From: CALLPQ01 sp964421675
GTDB lineage: Bacteria; Pseudomonadota; Alphaproteobacteria; Caulobacterales; Parvularculaceae
NCBI GenBank assembly: GCA_964421675.1
Contig: CAYQXV010000013.1
Location: forward strand, 7,445 to 71,444
Direction of reading: 5' to 3'
Length of the DNA: 64,000 nucleotides
Shown here: piece by piece, positions 24,770 through 34,070 of the stretch
Layout: the number at the start of each line of letters is the position of its first letter
How positions within the stretch are numbered: the stretch's first letter is position 1
Made by a program: the position numbers and the translations under genes
The notes under the pieces: model-generated
What the model saw: only the letters and a program-made list of their open reading frames with translations
Databases searched by the model: none
Told to the model about the DNA's origin: nothing

Positions 24770-25375
24770 ATGGTAAGGATGAAAAATTTGAAATTTCTGC
24801 ATAATTTCAACAAATTGGCAGTGTTTGCCCTAGTTTTTCTTGGGTTCGTTACCGGCTGCGCCTCAACCACGGGCGGCGCGCGCGGGCCGGCTCAGTCAGC
24901 GCTCGCCCTTTGTGCTGGTACCAATGTCAGCAATGCTCCCGCGACCAATTCAGATGGAACCATTCGCAATTTTCGCGCGGTTACAGCCGTAAAGGGTAGA
25001 TCTCTCGCGACGGCACCGGCGCAAGGGTGCCTTTCATCGGGCTTTGGTAAACGCAAAGGCGGCGCGGGAAAATATCATCGCGGCATTGATATCTTCACCC
25101 GGACCCCTGTGCCTATTCTTGCGGCCGGAGATGGCAAGGTGAGTTTTGTGGGCCGCCAAAGCGGATATGGCCGACTAATCGAAATTGATCATGGGCGCGG
25201 CGTTCGCACCCGCTATGCGCACCTATCCAGTGTGAAAAAAGGATTGAAGGTTGGCGACCGCGTCAAGGCGGGCATCATTATCGGAAAAACCGGGAAGACC
25301 GGAAACGCATCAGCGGTGCACCTGCACTATGAAATTTTGCTCAAAGGCAAACAGCGCAACCCGCTCAATTTTTAG
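24770..25375 (+). CDS. M23 family (LytM) peptidase lipoprotein
   Basis: From the ATG at 24770 the protein is 201 residues with a hydrophobic segment ending in the lipobox FVTGC, so it is probably lipid-anchored. The M23 catalytic domain fills the C-terminal half: HRGIDI gives the first His and Asp zinc ligands and VHLHYEIL gives the HxH motif. These enzymes cut peptidoglycan cross-links or activate amidases. AGAGAA before this ATG favours it over an upstream start and over an ATG three codons later. The end overlaps the hisD end by 11 bases. Confidence 0.85.
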   Translation: MVRMKNLKFLHNFNKLAVFALVFLGFVTGCASTTGGARGPAQSALALCAGTNVSNAPATNSDGTIRNFRAVTAVKGRSLATAPAQGCLSSGFGKRKGGAGKYHRGIDIFTRTPVPILAAGDGKVSFVGRQSGYGRLIEIDHGRGVRTRYAHLSSVKKGLKVGDRVKAGIIIGKTGKTGNASAVHLHYEILLKGKQRNPLNF

Positions 25376-26663
25376 CGTCCAGCCGCACCGTAATGGATTG
25401 TTTGTGCGCAGGCAGCCCTTCTGCATCGGCAAGCGTGGCCGCCGCCGGTCCAATGGCGCGCAGCGCTTCGGGCGTGCAGCCAATCAAGGATGTGCGTTTC
25501 ATAAAATCGAGAACCGATAGACCAGAGGCATAACGCGCCGCGCGGGCCGTCGGCAGAACATGATCGGGCCCGGCAACATAATCACCAATAGCTTCGGGGG
25601 TGTGCCTGCCCATAAAAATCGCCCCGGCGTGACGAATTGCGGGCAATAAGCGTTCCGGGCGATCAATGGCGAGTTCGAGATGTTCCGGCGCCAACTGGTT
25701 GATCAGGTCCGGTGCATCCTCAAGCGTATCAACAACAATGAGCGCAGAATTATCCTGCCACGCCGCGCGGGTAATTTCCGCACGGGGCGAGGCATCAATC
25801 TGTTGTTTGGCGCTCGCTTCAACCTTATCGGCAAAGGCCAGATCGTCGGTGATTAACACCGCTTGCGACGATGGATCATGCTCGGCCTGGCTCAACAAGT
25901 CTGCGGCAATCCACTCGGCGGGGCTATCTTTATCGCTGACCACCAAAATCTCTGAGGGCCCGGCAATTGAATCAATCCCGACGGTCCCAAAAACCTGACG
26001 CTTGGCCGCCGCCACATAAGCATTGCCCGGCCCGACAATCACATCGACCTTGGGCACCAGCGCGGTTCCAAAGGCGAGCGCGGCAATAGATTGCGCCCCG
26101 CCAATGCAGAAAATCTCATGGACCCCTGCCCGCCTTGCCGCAGCCAGCACCAGAGGATTGATAATCCCGCCCGGTGCAGGCGCGGTCATGATCAGTCGCT
26201 CAACCCCAGCAACTTGTGCTGGGATCGCATTCATCAGCACACTTGAAGGGTAAGAGGCGCGCCCACCGGGAACATAAAGCCCAGCCGCATCAACCGGCGT
26301 CCAGCGCCACCCAAGGTTCACCCCCTGTTGGTCTTCGAAGGAATGGTCCTCAGGCTTTTGTTTTTCATGATAGGTGCGGATCCGCTCGGCGGCAAAATCC
26401 AACGCGGCCAAATGGTCTGGCGCGCAATCCTTATCAGCTGCCGCAATCTGATCCTCGCCAATGCAGATTGTATCAGCGCTTGCCTCAAACCCATCAAATT
26501 TGGTGGTCAACTCAAGCAGAGCCGCATCACCGCGCGCACGCACATCAGCGATGATTGCCCGCACCGTGTCATCAACATCAAGGGATGTTTCACGCTTGAG
26601 CGTTAAAAGCCGGGCAAATTGCTCAGCAAAATCTCCGTCCGTGGTTTGCAATCGCAAAACCAT
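25365..26663 (-). CDS. hisD: Histidinol dehydrogenase HisD
   Basis: The 432-residue enzyme shows the full HisD pattern: VPGGRASYPSSVLMNAIPA, IGGAQSIAALAFGT, VIVGPGNAYVAAAKRQVFG, SIAGPSEILVV, LLSQAEHDP with the zinc/catalytic residues, and LAPEHLELA. It oxidises histidinol to histidine in two NAD-dependent steps. It follows the DUF2948 gene by 43 bases on the same strand, the usual alphaproteobacterial arrangement. Length is normal. Confidence 0.97.
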   Translation of the reverse strand: MVLRLQTTDGDFAEQFARLLTLKRETSLDVDDTVRAIIADVRARGDAALLELTTKFDGFEASADTICIGEDQIAAADKDCAPDHLAALDFAAERIRTYHEKQKPEDHSFEDQQGVNLGWRWTPVDAAGLYVPGGRASYPSSVLMNAIPAQVAGVERLIMTAPAPGGIINPLVLAAARRAGVHEIFCIGGAQSIAALAFGTALVPKVDVIVGPGNAYVAAAKRQVFGTVGIDSIAGPSEILVVSDKDSPAEWIAADLLSQAEHDPSSQAVLITDDLAFADKVEASAKQQIDASPRAEITRAAWQDNSALIVVDTLEDAPDLINQLAPEHLELAIDRPERLLPAIRHAGAIFMGRHTPEAIGDYVAGPDHVLPTARAARYASGLSVLDFMKRTSLIGCTPEALRAIGPAAATLADAEGLPAHKQSITVRLDAKN

Positions 26664-26706
26664 AAGCCGTACTTTCCTTTAGACCCGTCCCAACCTTAGC
26701 CAAAAT

Positions 26707-27171
26707 TTATGACGCTGTATCATGATCAGGGCGGCTGCGCGTTTGCCAGGGGTCTGAAATATCAGACAGCTCAACATTCACCGCCTCAACGACCAACCGA
26801 ATAGTGCCCCCGCCGGAAAATGACAATGTCACCTCAGGGTGGCCTTCATCGCCCTCCCCGGCGCTATATTGGATGGCCATCAGAGAGACGACCGCCTCTT
26901 GCGCATCGAGGCGGATATTCTTGTGCTGCACGCTAATCACATCATCAAAATGCAAACCCGAACGCACCCGCGCCTGCGCGCCCTTGGCTTCCCACACATA
27001 CCGGTTTGCAACGAACGCAAAACGCCGTTGCGCCGATAGCCAAGCCATATCCCCTACCTTGAATATGGCATCCTGCACATAAGAAGACATGGTCTTCAGA
27101 TCATCTTGATCAGCAGCAATAAGACGGAGCGGTTTATAACCACGGAGTTGAGGCACAGCATTGTCATCCAC
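26707..27171 (-). CDS. DUF2948 family protein
   Basis: The 154-residue protein begins with PLRLIAADQDDLKTMSSYVQDAI and contains RFAFVANRYVWE, which identify the DUF2948 family. Members are found almost only in alphaproteobacteria directly upstream of hisD, as here. The function is unknown; no membrane or signal segments are seen. Cotranscription with hisD is likely. Confidence 0.85.
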   Translation of the reverse strand: MDDNAVPQLRGYKPLRLIAADQDDLKTMSSYVQDAIFKVGDMAWLSAQRRFAFVANRYVWEAKGAQARVRSGLHFDDVISVQHKNIRLDAQEAVVSLMAIQYSAGEGDEGHPEVTLSFSGGGTIRLVVEAVNVELSDISDPWQTRSRPDHDTAS

Positions 27172-27292
27172 AAATGGGTAAATCTAGCGGTGGTGTGACA
27201 TAATTTTGCGATGCGGAAAAGGTGGGTTTTTGAGAACTCAAAAAACAGCTCGCATTTTTGATTTTGAAGAGCCGACTCTCGGTGGTGCCCGA

Positions 27293-27769
27293 TTAGTGGT
27301 GAATCACAAATTTCGCGCTTTGCGAGGCCGCTGGAATGACAAGCGTTTCGGTTAGGGTGACACCGCAGGAAAGCCGGATTTGTCCCCGGCCATTTGGATC
27401 GCCAGCATGTTCACTAACGCCGGAGCCACAATCCACAAAACTGCCCGAAACCCGCTCCACCTGATAACTCCAGGACGGGGGCACGGTGACATAAAGCTCG
27501 TTGATGATCCCGCCATGAGATCTGCCAGCAACGATGGAGCTCGCCGACTCGCCATTAGCGTGTGCGCGGTTAGCCTGTGCGCCGTTAGCCTTTGCCTCGT
27601 CTGTGATTGGATCAGTTTTAGACGCATCAGGCGTCACGGACGGAGCAATACCCTCATCATTTACCCATGATTGCGCATGAATATCGTTCATACCGAACGC
27701 AATAATCAACACAGCCCCGATCAGCGCGTAGGCCACAGTGATAAGTTTTTGTTTACGATAGACACACAT
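27293..27769 (-). CDS. Exported protein of unknown function
   Basis: I do not recognise this family. From an ATG at 27769 the protein is 158 residues, with a membrane or signal segment (about 11-30, VAYALIGAVLIIAFG) and a cleavage-like site after DIHAQS. A short Ala/Asn-rich repeat (NGAQANRAHANGE) follows. The C-terminal part has LYVTVPPSWSYQVERVSG and paired cysteines (FVDCGSG and RLSCGV) that could form a disulfide. An upstream ATG at 27913 would add 48 residues with many basic residues and cysteines, which looks less likely. No clear ribosome site decides this. Confidence 0.5.
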   Translation of the reverse strand: MCVYRKQKLITVAYALIGAVLIIAFGMNDIHAQSWVNDEGIAPSVTPDASKTDPITDEAKANGAQANRAHANGESASSIVAGRSHGGIINELYVTVPPSWSYQVERVSGSFVDCGSGVSEHAGDPNGRGQIRLSCGVTLTETLVIPAASQSAKFVIHH

Positions 27770-28006
27770 GCCAGTACATACGCAAACTTTGGACCGCTCG
27801 GGGCCTTTTATGGCCCACCGGAAATCTTCAAACTTTATCCCGGAATGGTCCCAGAATTGCCCTATACGCAATCGAGAAATAGTAGAATCGGCTATTAACC
27901 CAAAAAATCTCACCGCTCACAGGAAAATCGCGAAGTCGTTATTGTCAATTGACAGGGAACTTGCGCATATTGTGTTCGAGAAGGGCCTTTGGCAGAAAGA
28001 GTAACA

Positions 28007-28948
28007 ATGCAGTTGTTGGACGATTACCATTACCAAAATGGCACAATCATCGCTCGGGATACCGGCGCGGAGATTCCTATAAATGGACAGTTAATGACTG
28101 AAGTTGCCAGCATGGCCAGTTTCATCTGGTTGGTAAATGCGCTGAAGGCTACACGTTTGGTTCGCGGACGCGAGCCAAGAGCGCGTATTTCTTTCTTTCC
28201 TAAAAAGCCGCGCTCATATTATGCAATCTGGCCGGTATGTCAGATGGCCGACATCAAGATCGTTGATGATCCTGAACAAGCAGACCTGCATTTTTATTTT
28301 GAAGACAAGGAATTCCTGACCGCGCCCCATACAGCGCCTTCTTCAAAACCGGTATTTAATCTCGGCTGTCACGATATCCGCAAGAGTGTTGTTGCCAGAA
28401 CCTTTGAAGAGGTTTTTGGATATGGGCTTGCCGTTGATCCGTTAAACCATTTTGGCAATGTTGTTGAAAAATCAGAAGCCAATGGCAAACATGATGGACG
28501 CATTGTTGAATGCCCAATGCGTGAACCCCGCCATGACCGTGTTTATCAACGTCTCGTCGACAATACGTTCGACGGCACAGAATATATTGACATAAGAACC
28601 CCGGTGGTTGGCGGACAAATTCCCTTTGTCTATTTGAAACGCCGCCAACGTGATGGTCGGTTCACCAATGACAATGATCGCGTCGACATGACATCGCCGG
28701 ACGCTGTTCTATCTACCGAAGAACAAGCGCTTATCTTGAAGTTTGCCCAAAGCATGAAACTGGATTTTGGCGGCCTTGACGTGTTGCGCGACCGCGCAGA
28801 TGGCCGGATCTATATTGTTGATGTCAATAAAACCGATATGGGCCCACCAAGCGCTCTATCGAGTAAAAACAAACTCGCCGCAATTCGCGGATTGTCGGCA
28901 GCGTTCGCCAATCTTGTTGACCGACGCCTCAACGCCCAAACCCTATAA
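28007..28948 (+). CDS. ATP-grasp-like protein
   Basis: The 313-residue protein has a C-terminal half like ATP-grasp enzymes. NLGCHDIRKSVVARTFEEVF is followed by a VVEKSEANGKHDG region with a lysine that would contact nucleotide. LDFGGLDVLRDRADGRIYIVDVNKTDM then carries the metal-binding acidic and asparagine residues. ATP-grasp enzymes ligate a carboxylate to an amine or thiol, but the substrate is not visible. AAAGAG before the ATG at 28007 fixes the start. The gene is 15 bases upstream of an MBL hydrolase gene on the same strand. Fold call is moderate and function unknown. Confidence 0.6.
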   Translation: MQLLDDYHYQNGTIIARDTGAEIPINGQLMTEVASMASFIWLVNALKATRLVRGREPRARISFFPKKPRSYYAIWPVCQMADIKIVDDPEQADLHFYFEDKEFLTAPHTAPSSKPVFNLGCHDIRKSVVARTFEEVFGYGLAVDPLNHFGNVVEKSEANGKHDGRIVECPMREPRHDRVYQRLVDNTFDGTEYIDIRTPVVGGQIPFVYLKRRQRDGRFTNDNDRVDMTSPDAVLSTEEQALILKFAQSMKLDFGGLDVLRDRADGRIYIVDVNKTDMGPPSALSSKNKLAAIRGLSAAFANLVDRRLNAQTL

Positions 28949-28963
28949 TTACCCACTCGCTTC

Positions 28964-29908
28964 ATGCAAAAGAACGAGAAACAAGACTCTGAAAAGATTC
29001 CTTTTGTTCATTCCTTTGCGTTTGAGTATGGGAAGGCCGATCAAGTTGCCCCTGGCATAGTTCGGATCATAGCGAATAATCCCGGCCCATTTACCTATAC
29101 CGGTTCTGGCACCTATCTGGTGCAAAGCCGCGCAGGGACGGGAAAATTCGCGGTTATCGATCCGGGCCCTGATGATAGCGATCATATCAATGCAATATGC
29201 GAGTTTGCTGGTCCCGATCAGATTTCGCATATTTTTGTTACACATACGCACCGGGATCATTGCGGCGGCGCGCGCTTACTTGCAGACAAGACCGGCGCGA
29301 AGATCTATGCCTATGGCGGGCACCCTGCGCATCCATCCGGCGAAGAGGCCCCTGCCCTTGAGGAAGGCGCAGACACGCAGTTTGAACCAGACATACTGTT
29401 AAGCCCTATTCAAAAGATAAGCGCCCATGGCTGGGAGATAGAAGCGGTCTGGACGCCCGGTCACATCTCAAATCATTTATGCTTTGGACTTGCTGACCGG
29501 CAAATATTGTTTACCGGCGATCATATTATGGGATGGGCAACCACCGTGATTATCCCGCCCGATGGCTCTATCTCAGACTATTTTCAAAGCCTTGATATTT
29601 TGCTGACCCGCAATGACAAGCTGTATCTGCCAACTCACGGGGCACCAATCGAAAATCCGCACCGGTTTGTCAGAGCTGTGCGAACCCATAGGCGAATGCG
29701 CGATGCGCAAATTATGCAGCAACTTAAAGACGGTAAGACAAAAATCTCGGATATTGTTGCAACGATTTATGCAGATGTTGACAAGCGTTTGCATGTCGCC
29801 GCGAGCCTGAACGTCTTGGCCCATTTGATCGGACTGGTCGAAGCTGGGCGAGTTACATGCGAGGCAAAACCCAGCCTGCATGCAAATTATGCGATTGTGT
29901 CAGCTTAA
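28964..29908 (+). CDS. MBL fold metallo-hydrolase
   Basis: The 314-residue protein carries the metallo-beta-lactamase signature HTHRDHCGG (zinc motif H94-x-H96-x-D98-H99), a second-zinc histidine in TPGHISNHLCF and an aspartate in LFTGDHIMGW. The C-terminal winged-helix-like region (about 230-300) resembles the LACTB2/RNase-like subgroup. It is likely a cytoplasmic hydrolase of thioesters, lactones or RNA. It follows the ATP-grasp-like gene by 15 bases and is probably in the same transcript. Confidence 0.9.
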   Translation: MQKNEKQDSEKIPFVHSFAFEYGKADQVAPGIVRIIANNPGPFTYTGSGTYLVQSRAGTGKFAVIDPGPDDSDHINAICEFAGPDQISHIFVTHTHRDHCGGARLLADKTGAKIYAYGGHPAHPSGEEAPALEEGADTQFEPDILLSPIQKISAHGWEIEAVWTPGHISNHLCFGLADRQILFTGDHIMGWATTVIIPPDGSISDYFQSLDILLTRNDKLYLPTHGAPIENPHRFVRAVRTHRRMRDAQIMQQLKDGKTKISDIVATIYADVDKRLHVAASLNVLAHLIGLVEAGRVTCEAKPSLHANYAIVSA

Positions 29909-29936
29909 ATTCCGCGGCGCCAATTCGAATTATCAC

Positions 29937-30206
29937 TTAGCGGACAATATCATCGTCGATGATTTCATCGCGATAAGGCGAACTGGTTATATGCAGGAGT
30001 AAAAATGAACCGGCAGCCAGAATAGCAATCGCTGCAATACCAGCACCGTTTTCACCAAGCCAGTTCGCCAGTGCGCAGCTTAATGAGATAACGATGTACG
30101 GCGTTAGCCGCGGATCCTCATGTCGAAACCGCAGGAAAAATATTGAAGCAGTAGCGACGAATAATGCCACTGCAAAGAGGTCGAAGAAAGAATCCATCCC
30201 CGTCAT
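29937..30206 (-). CDS. Small membrane protein resembling XrtV sorting accessory protein
   Basis: The 89-residue protein has two or three hydrophobic segments. FAVALFVATASIFFLRF and the following EDPRLTPYIVIS, CALANWLGENG and AIAILAAGS match in order the pattern I know for the small XrtV sorting system accessory protein of alphaproteobacteria. XrtV is an exosortase-like membrane peptidase. No exosortase or PEP-CTERM-like target is visible in this window, so the assignment is tentative. It converges on the MBL gene. Confidence 0.5.
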   Translation of the reverse strand: MTGMDSFFDLFAVALFVATASIFFLRFRHEDPRLTPYIVISLSCALANWLGENGAGIAAIAILAAGSFLLLHITSSPYRDEIIDDDIVR

Positions 30207-30323
30207 CCTTGTTTGTGTCCCATTCCCTAAGCACTATCCCGTTGACCTAACCTTAGGTTCGGACAAGTTAAAAACGCTTTAGGAAGGATGGTTAATGAGT
30301 GATGAATTTTGGAACGGCAAAAT

Positions 30324-30848
30324 CTAGTCTTGAATCGTCATGATATTGACGGCGCCGACAATAAGTTGGACCCGGGTTTGCTCAAATGTCGGGCGAGACA
30401 GTTTGGCCCGGACATTGTTTGAGAACACATAGGGCTCTGTCGGTTTTCCAAGGAAATTACGATTGAGCTTCCCATCCTCATTTTCATCGAGATAGGCAAC
30501 AAACGCATGGTCTGCGTTTGGCAAATTACCCAAGGGAATGATCGCGAGGCCCGTTTCATCGAGCCGGGCATCAAAGCGCGCTACAGGCTCTTCAAGAAAG
30601 CTGTCAGCACTGTCATAGGCGATAACACGGATATTGAGGCTATCGGTATCAAACCCGGTCTGTACCGCAAGCACAGCCTGTTCAGGGTCTTTGTAAACCG
30701 AAAATGGATCGAGGGGGGCGAAATCATCTGCGCCTGACGCCGCATGTGCAGCGACGAAGCCGAGCGAAACAACACCCATGGAAAGGGCGCCTATCGCAAT
30801 AGCGATAAACCACGTGACTTTCTCAATGATGAGTTTGCGCAAATGCAC
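30324..30848 (-). CDS. DUF2141 domain exported protein
   Basis: The 174-residue protein has a signal peptide (about 1-38, ending AAHAASG) and a DUF2141 domain with AFVAYLDENEDGKLNRNFLG and KPTEPYVFSNNVRAKLSRPTF, the family hallmark. DUF2141 proteins are periplasmic or outer-membrane beta proteins of unknown function, sometimes near outer-membrane barrels. No neighbour suggests a role. About 240 bases with no gene lie upstream. Confidence 0.8.
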   Translation of the reverse strand: MHLRKLIIEKVTWFIAIAIGALSMGVVSLGFVAAHAASGADDFAPLDPFSVYKDPEQAVLAVQTGFDTDSLNIRVIAYDSADSFLEEPVARFDARLDETGLAIIPLGNLPNADHAFVAYLDENEDGKLNRNFLGKPTEPYVFSNNVRAKLSRPTFEQTRVQLIVGAVNIMTIQD

Positions 30849-31086
30849 GACGAATTTCCCCCATGCCAGATCGGCAATATGACTAATATAGGAATGGAAA
30901 GATTAACATCCAAGTCCCATATAATAGGGAATAGGAAATTCTCCATACACAAGCCAAACACTAATGCTGACAAATTGGTAACGTGGGCGTGACCCGCAGG
31001 ATCAGTAGCGAAAAAAGGAGCAAGATCTGGTCCACACGGAGCAAACACGCATGAATTGGGCGGACTTTGATTGGGGCGATTTCAGA

Positions 31087-32085
31087 TTAATCAATACCGG
31101 GAATGACCCGGTTTGCCGGGCGGTGACCATCTGCCCACATCTTAATATTAATGATCACCATTTCGCCCATTTCCGCGCGGCTCTCAACCGTCGCCGAGGC
31201 CATATGCGGTAACAAAACGACATTCGGCGCGCGCATTAAGGTCTCATTGGGCTTTGGCTCCCCCTGAAACACATCAAGCCCTGCCCCGGCCAATGTTTCT
31301 TCTTCAATCATTTGCGCAAGGGCATCTTCATCAATGATCTCACTGCGCGATACATTCACGACATAGGCGTGAGGCTGCAACAGGTTTAACCGGCGACGCG
31401 ACAATAAATGATAGGTTGCCGGCGTGTGCGGACAGGTAACCGAGACAATATCAACGCGCGCTAACATCTGATCGAGACTATCCCAATAGGTCGCGCCTAA
31501 CTCTTCTTCCATGAGTTTGTTGATCGGATTGCGATTATGATAGTGAATTTCAAGACCGAATGCCTGCGCGCGTCTGGCGATGGCCTGGCCCACACGTCCG
31601 AGGCCAATAATGCCCAGCTTTTTACCGCGCACCCGTCGCCCCAACATCCATGTCGGCGACCAGCCTTCAAATTTGTTGTTTTCAAGAGCTCGCACCCCTT
31701 CAACAAGTCGGCGCGGCACCGATAAAATAAGCGCCATCGCCATATCAGCGGCGTCCTCGGCCAATACGGACGGCGTATTGGTTACCAATATGCCGCGACT
31801 ATGAGCCTGGGCAATGTCGATATGATCGACCCCTGCCCCAAAATTTGCGATCATTTTTAACCGCGGGCCGACCTGCTCAAAAAACTCAGCATCCAGCTGG
31901 TCCCCCAAGGTTGGGGCCAGAACGTCAACCGATTGCGCAAGGGAGAGCAGCGCCTCACGCGACATGGGCCGGTCAGCGCCGCTTTCAATAACGGTGAACA
32001 GATCTTTGAGCCGAGCCTCCACGGAATCGGGCAAATGGCGCGTAATGCCGACGGTCAAGTCCGTTTTGCCGTTCTCAGCTTGCAT
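31087..32085 (-). CDS. D-2-hydroxyacid dehydrogenase (glyoxylate/hydroxypyruvate reductase type)
   Basis: The 332-residue enzyme has a nucleotide-binding GLGRVG motif (161-166) and the catalytic residues R247 (NVSRSEIID), E276 (DVFQGEPKPN) and H294 (LLPHMASATVESR). The pattern fits the D-glycerate dehydrogenase/glyoxylate reductase group, which reduces glyoxylate or hydroxypyruvate with NAD(P)H. The exact substrate is not certain. It is divergent from the SH3 protein gene, a neighbourhood also seen in other alphaproteobacteria. Confidence 0.88.
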   Translation of the reverse strand: MQAENGKTDLTVGITRHLPDSVEARLKDLFTVIESGADRPMSREALLSLAQSVDVLAPTLGDQLDAEFFEQVGPRLKMIANFGAGVDHIDIAQAHSRGILVTNTPSVLAEDAADMAMALILSVPRRLVEGVRALENNKFEGWSPTWMLGRRVRGKKLGIIGLGRVGQAIARRAQAFGLEIHYHNRNPINKLMEEELGATYWDSLDQMLARVDIVSVTCPHTPATYHLLSRRRLNLLQPHAYVVNVSRSEIIDEDALAQMIEEETLAGAGLDVFQGEPKPNETLMRAPNVVLLPHMASATVESRAEMGEMVIINIKMWADGHRPANRVIPGID

Positions 32086-32176
32086 TTAAGATCTCACTTC
32101 CATCGTGGTTAACCAGACATTAATAACCACACCTTATCGTTTATTCATTATTTACGAAGATTGCCACAAATTTACC

Positions 32177-32749
32177 ATGGCCAAGCCCAGCGTTAACGTG
32201 ATGAACCCTCTTAGAAGAGCCCTTTTTTCAACATTTAGCACAATTGGCGTTTTATTGCTCACAGCAATCATGGGCCCCGCTTCAGCGCTCGCCCAAGGCG
32301 CTGAGGGCGCCGAAAATACGGGCCCGAATACGCAGCAAGACACTCCATCAGGCCTACCCGTTCCCCGGTTCGTATCGCTAAAATCTGACCGCACAAATTG
32401 CAGAGTTGGCCCCTCGCTGGCCCATGCAAAACAAGTCACCTTCCACAAAAAGGGATTGCCCGTTCGCGTCATTGCAGAAACCCGCGATCACTGGCGGCGC
32501 ATTGAAGACCATAGCGGAGAAGTTTGCTGGGTCCATGCACGGTTGCTATCGGGTTCGAAAATGGCCCTCATCCGCGCGCAGCAAACATCTTTGTTTGCCC
32601 GCAAATCTCAAGCCGCACGCGTGCGCGCAACAATCAATGAAAATGTCATCGTCCACATTCGCAAATGCGACGAGAATTTCTGCCTGGTGCGCGCCGGGAA
32701 AGTTGCAGGCTGGATTGCCAAGCCCGCCCTTTGGGGACCGATCAGTTAA
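32177..32749 (+). CDS. Exported protein with bacterial SH3 domain(s)
   Basis: From an ATG at 32177 the protein is 190 residues, with a signal peptide ending near ASALAQGA. Two SH3-like repeats follow: the first with SLKSDRTNCRVGPSLAH and WRRIEDHSGEVCWVHARLL, the second with RAQQTSLFARKSQAARVRA and CLVRAGKVAGWIAKPALWG. Such domains bind cell wall peptides. The start is uncertain: further ATGs are at 32105 and 32201, and no strong ribosome site is seen. Function is likely in the periplasm. Confidence 0.75.
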   Translation: MAKPSVNVMNPLRRALFSTFSTIGVLLLTAIMGPASALAQGAEGAENTGPNTQQDTPSGLPVPRFVSLKSDRTNCRVGPSLAHAKQVTFHKKGLPVRVIAETRDHWRRIEDHSGEVCWVHARLLSGSKMALIRAQQTSLFARKSQAARVRATINENVIVHIRKCDENFCLVRAGKVAGWIAKPALWGPIS

Positions 32750-32784
32750 CTTATTGCATCAATTAAATGAGCGCGCCGATAAAG

Positions 32785-32820
32785 AAAAAACCGCTGCGCA
32801 CAATAAAGTACACAGCGGTT
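32785..32820 (-). terminator. Intrinsic terminator for the DM13 gene
   Basis: AACCGCTG (32789-32796) pairs with CAGCGGTT (32813-32820). On the minus strand the stem is followed by six T. It lies about 50 bases after the DM13 stop codon and may also slow plus-strand transcription from the SH3 gene. Confidence 0.75.
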
Positions 32821-32872
32821 CTCTTAGAGATCGGTTGTGGGGGGGGATCAATACACCGATCTAAAGCTCTAC

Positions 32873-33319
32873 TTAAAGGTCAGCAGCACTCCAAAGTTTT
32901 GAATAGGCTTCGCAATGGATGAGGATAGATGTGTAATCAGACACATTGATTTCTGCCGGAATTTCATAAACCTGGCCGCCTTTGTGGCTCGACAACGGTG
33001 AAATCAATACTGATCCTTGTGTCGCATTTTTTCCGTTTGCGTCAGACGCGCTATGCGTTGACAAAAAGATTTTCAGGTCAGGGGCTTTGCGGGTTTTGAA
33101 ATCATCAGACAACGCAACATAGGTTGTTCCGTTCTCTGTATAAATTGACCATGTGCCTGAAACTTTGAATGACTTCTTAGTCCATGAACCAGATGCGATT
33201 GTTTCACTCGCAGCCGCTTCGGTAACGAAGATAGACGCGCCATCGAATGGTACGAATGCAGAGCCAGCGCTCAATGCAACGGCAGCAAATGCGGATAAAG
33301 CAATAGTACGAAATGTCAT
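32873..33319 (-). CDS. DM13 domain exported protein
   Basis: The 148-residue protein has a signal peptide or anchor (about 1-36) and a DM13 domain: GSWTKKSFKVSGTWSIY, YVALSDDFKTRKAPDLKIFL and later SPLSSHKGGQVYEIP, YTSILIHCEAYSKLWSAADL with the conserved cysteine. DM13 domains are thought to bind a redox cofactor through this cysteine, but a biochemical role in bacteria is not established. It appears monocistronic with its own terminator. Confidence 0.8.
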   Translation of the reverse strand: MTFRTIALSAFAAVALSAGSAFVPFDGASIFVTEAAASETIASGSWTKKSFKVSGTWSIYTENGTTYVALSDDFKTRKAPDLKIFLSTHSASDANGKNATQGSVLISPLSSHKGGQVYEIPAEINVSDYTSILIHCEAYSKLWSAADL

Positions 33320-33527
33320 AGTTGTTTTCCTTAAACCAGATGAGGCGGATCAGATGCGGAACTGCATCCGAGAAATTCACTGAAGCACCAGTAACACATA
33401 TAGATACACTCTGGCCTTCCGATAACAGTGATATAGCCATTACGGTGGTCACAGACAAATCAACCAACTGCGAGATAAATGACAGCTGCGTGATGTCTGG
33501 TTTTCGCCACAATTCAGAGTGGAAATG

Positions 33528-34070
33528 TTATTTTTTTAGCTTTTTCAAGAGCTTATCAGCAATTCGCTCGGGAACGAATGCTGAGATGTCGCCGTCCAGC
33601 CGGGCAATCTCTTTAACCAGGCGCGATGCAATGGCCTGATATTTTAAGTCAGCCATCAAAAAGACCGTGTCGATTCGGTCGTTCAAGGCATCATTCATGG
33701 CAACCATTTGATATTCATATTCGAAATCAGAAACCGCCCTCAGCCCCCGGATGATAACATCCGCATTCACCTCATCGGCAAACTGCACCAGCAAGGTTTC
33801 GAAAGGGCGCACGCTGACCTTTACTCCGATATCGGCTGTTAAATCAGCAACTTCAGTCTCTACCATCGCCACGCGTTCTTCGAGGGTGAATAAAGGCCCC
33901 TTGCCCGCATTCACCGCAACGCCAATAACCAATTCATCAACAAGTCTGAGCGCGCGCTTCAATATATCATAATGCCCATAGGTCATCGGATCGAACGTTC
34001 CGGGATATAGACCAATGCGATGGGGCGCGCCCGATAACTGATTTGATGATTGATTTGATGGTTTATTCAT
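33528..34070 (-). CDS. coaD: Pantetheine-phosphate adenylyltransferase CoaD
   Basis: From the ATG at 34070 the protein is 180 residues and includes RIGLYPGTFDPMTYGHYDIL with the nucleotidyltransferase TxGH motif (T30-H33), and IIRGLRAVSDFEYEYQMVAMN. It makes dephospho-CoA from phosphopantetheine, the fourth step of CoA synthesis. The ATG overlaps the end of gyrA; an ATG at 34082 is an alternative. A run of Asn/Ser/Gln at residues 5-11 comes from a short DNA repeat and makes the N-terminus slightly long. Coupled expression with gyrA is likely. Confidence 0.95.
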   Translation of the reverse strand: MNKPSNQSSNQLSGAPHRIGLYPGTFDPMTYGHYDILKRALRLVDELVIGVAVNAGKGPLFTLEERVAMVETEVADLTADIGVKVSVRPFETLLVQFADEVNADVIIRGLRAVSDFEYEYQMVAMNDALNDRIDTVFLMADLKYQAIASRLVKEIARLDGDISAFVPERIADKLLKKLKK

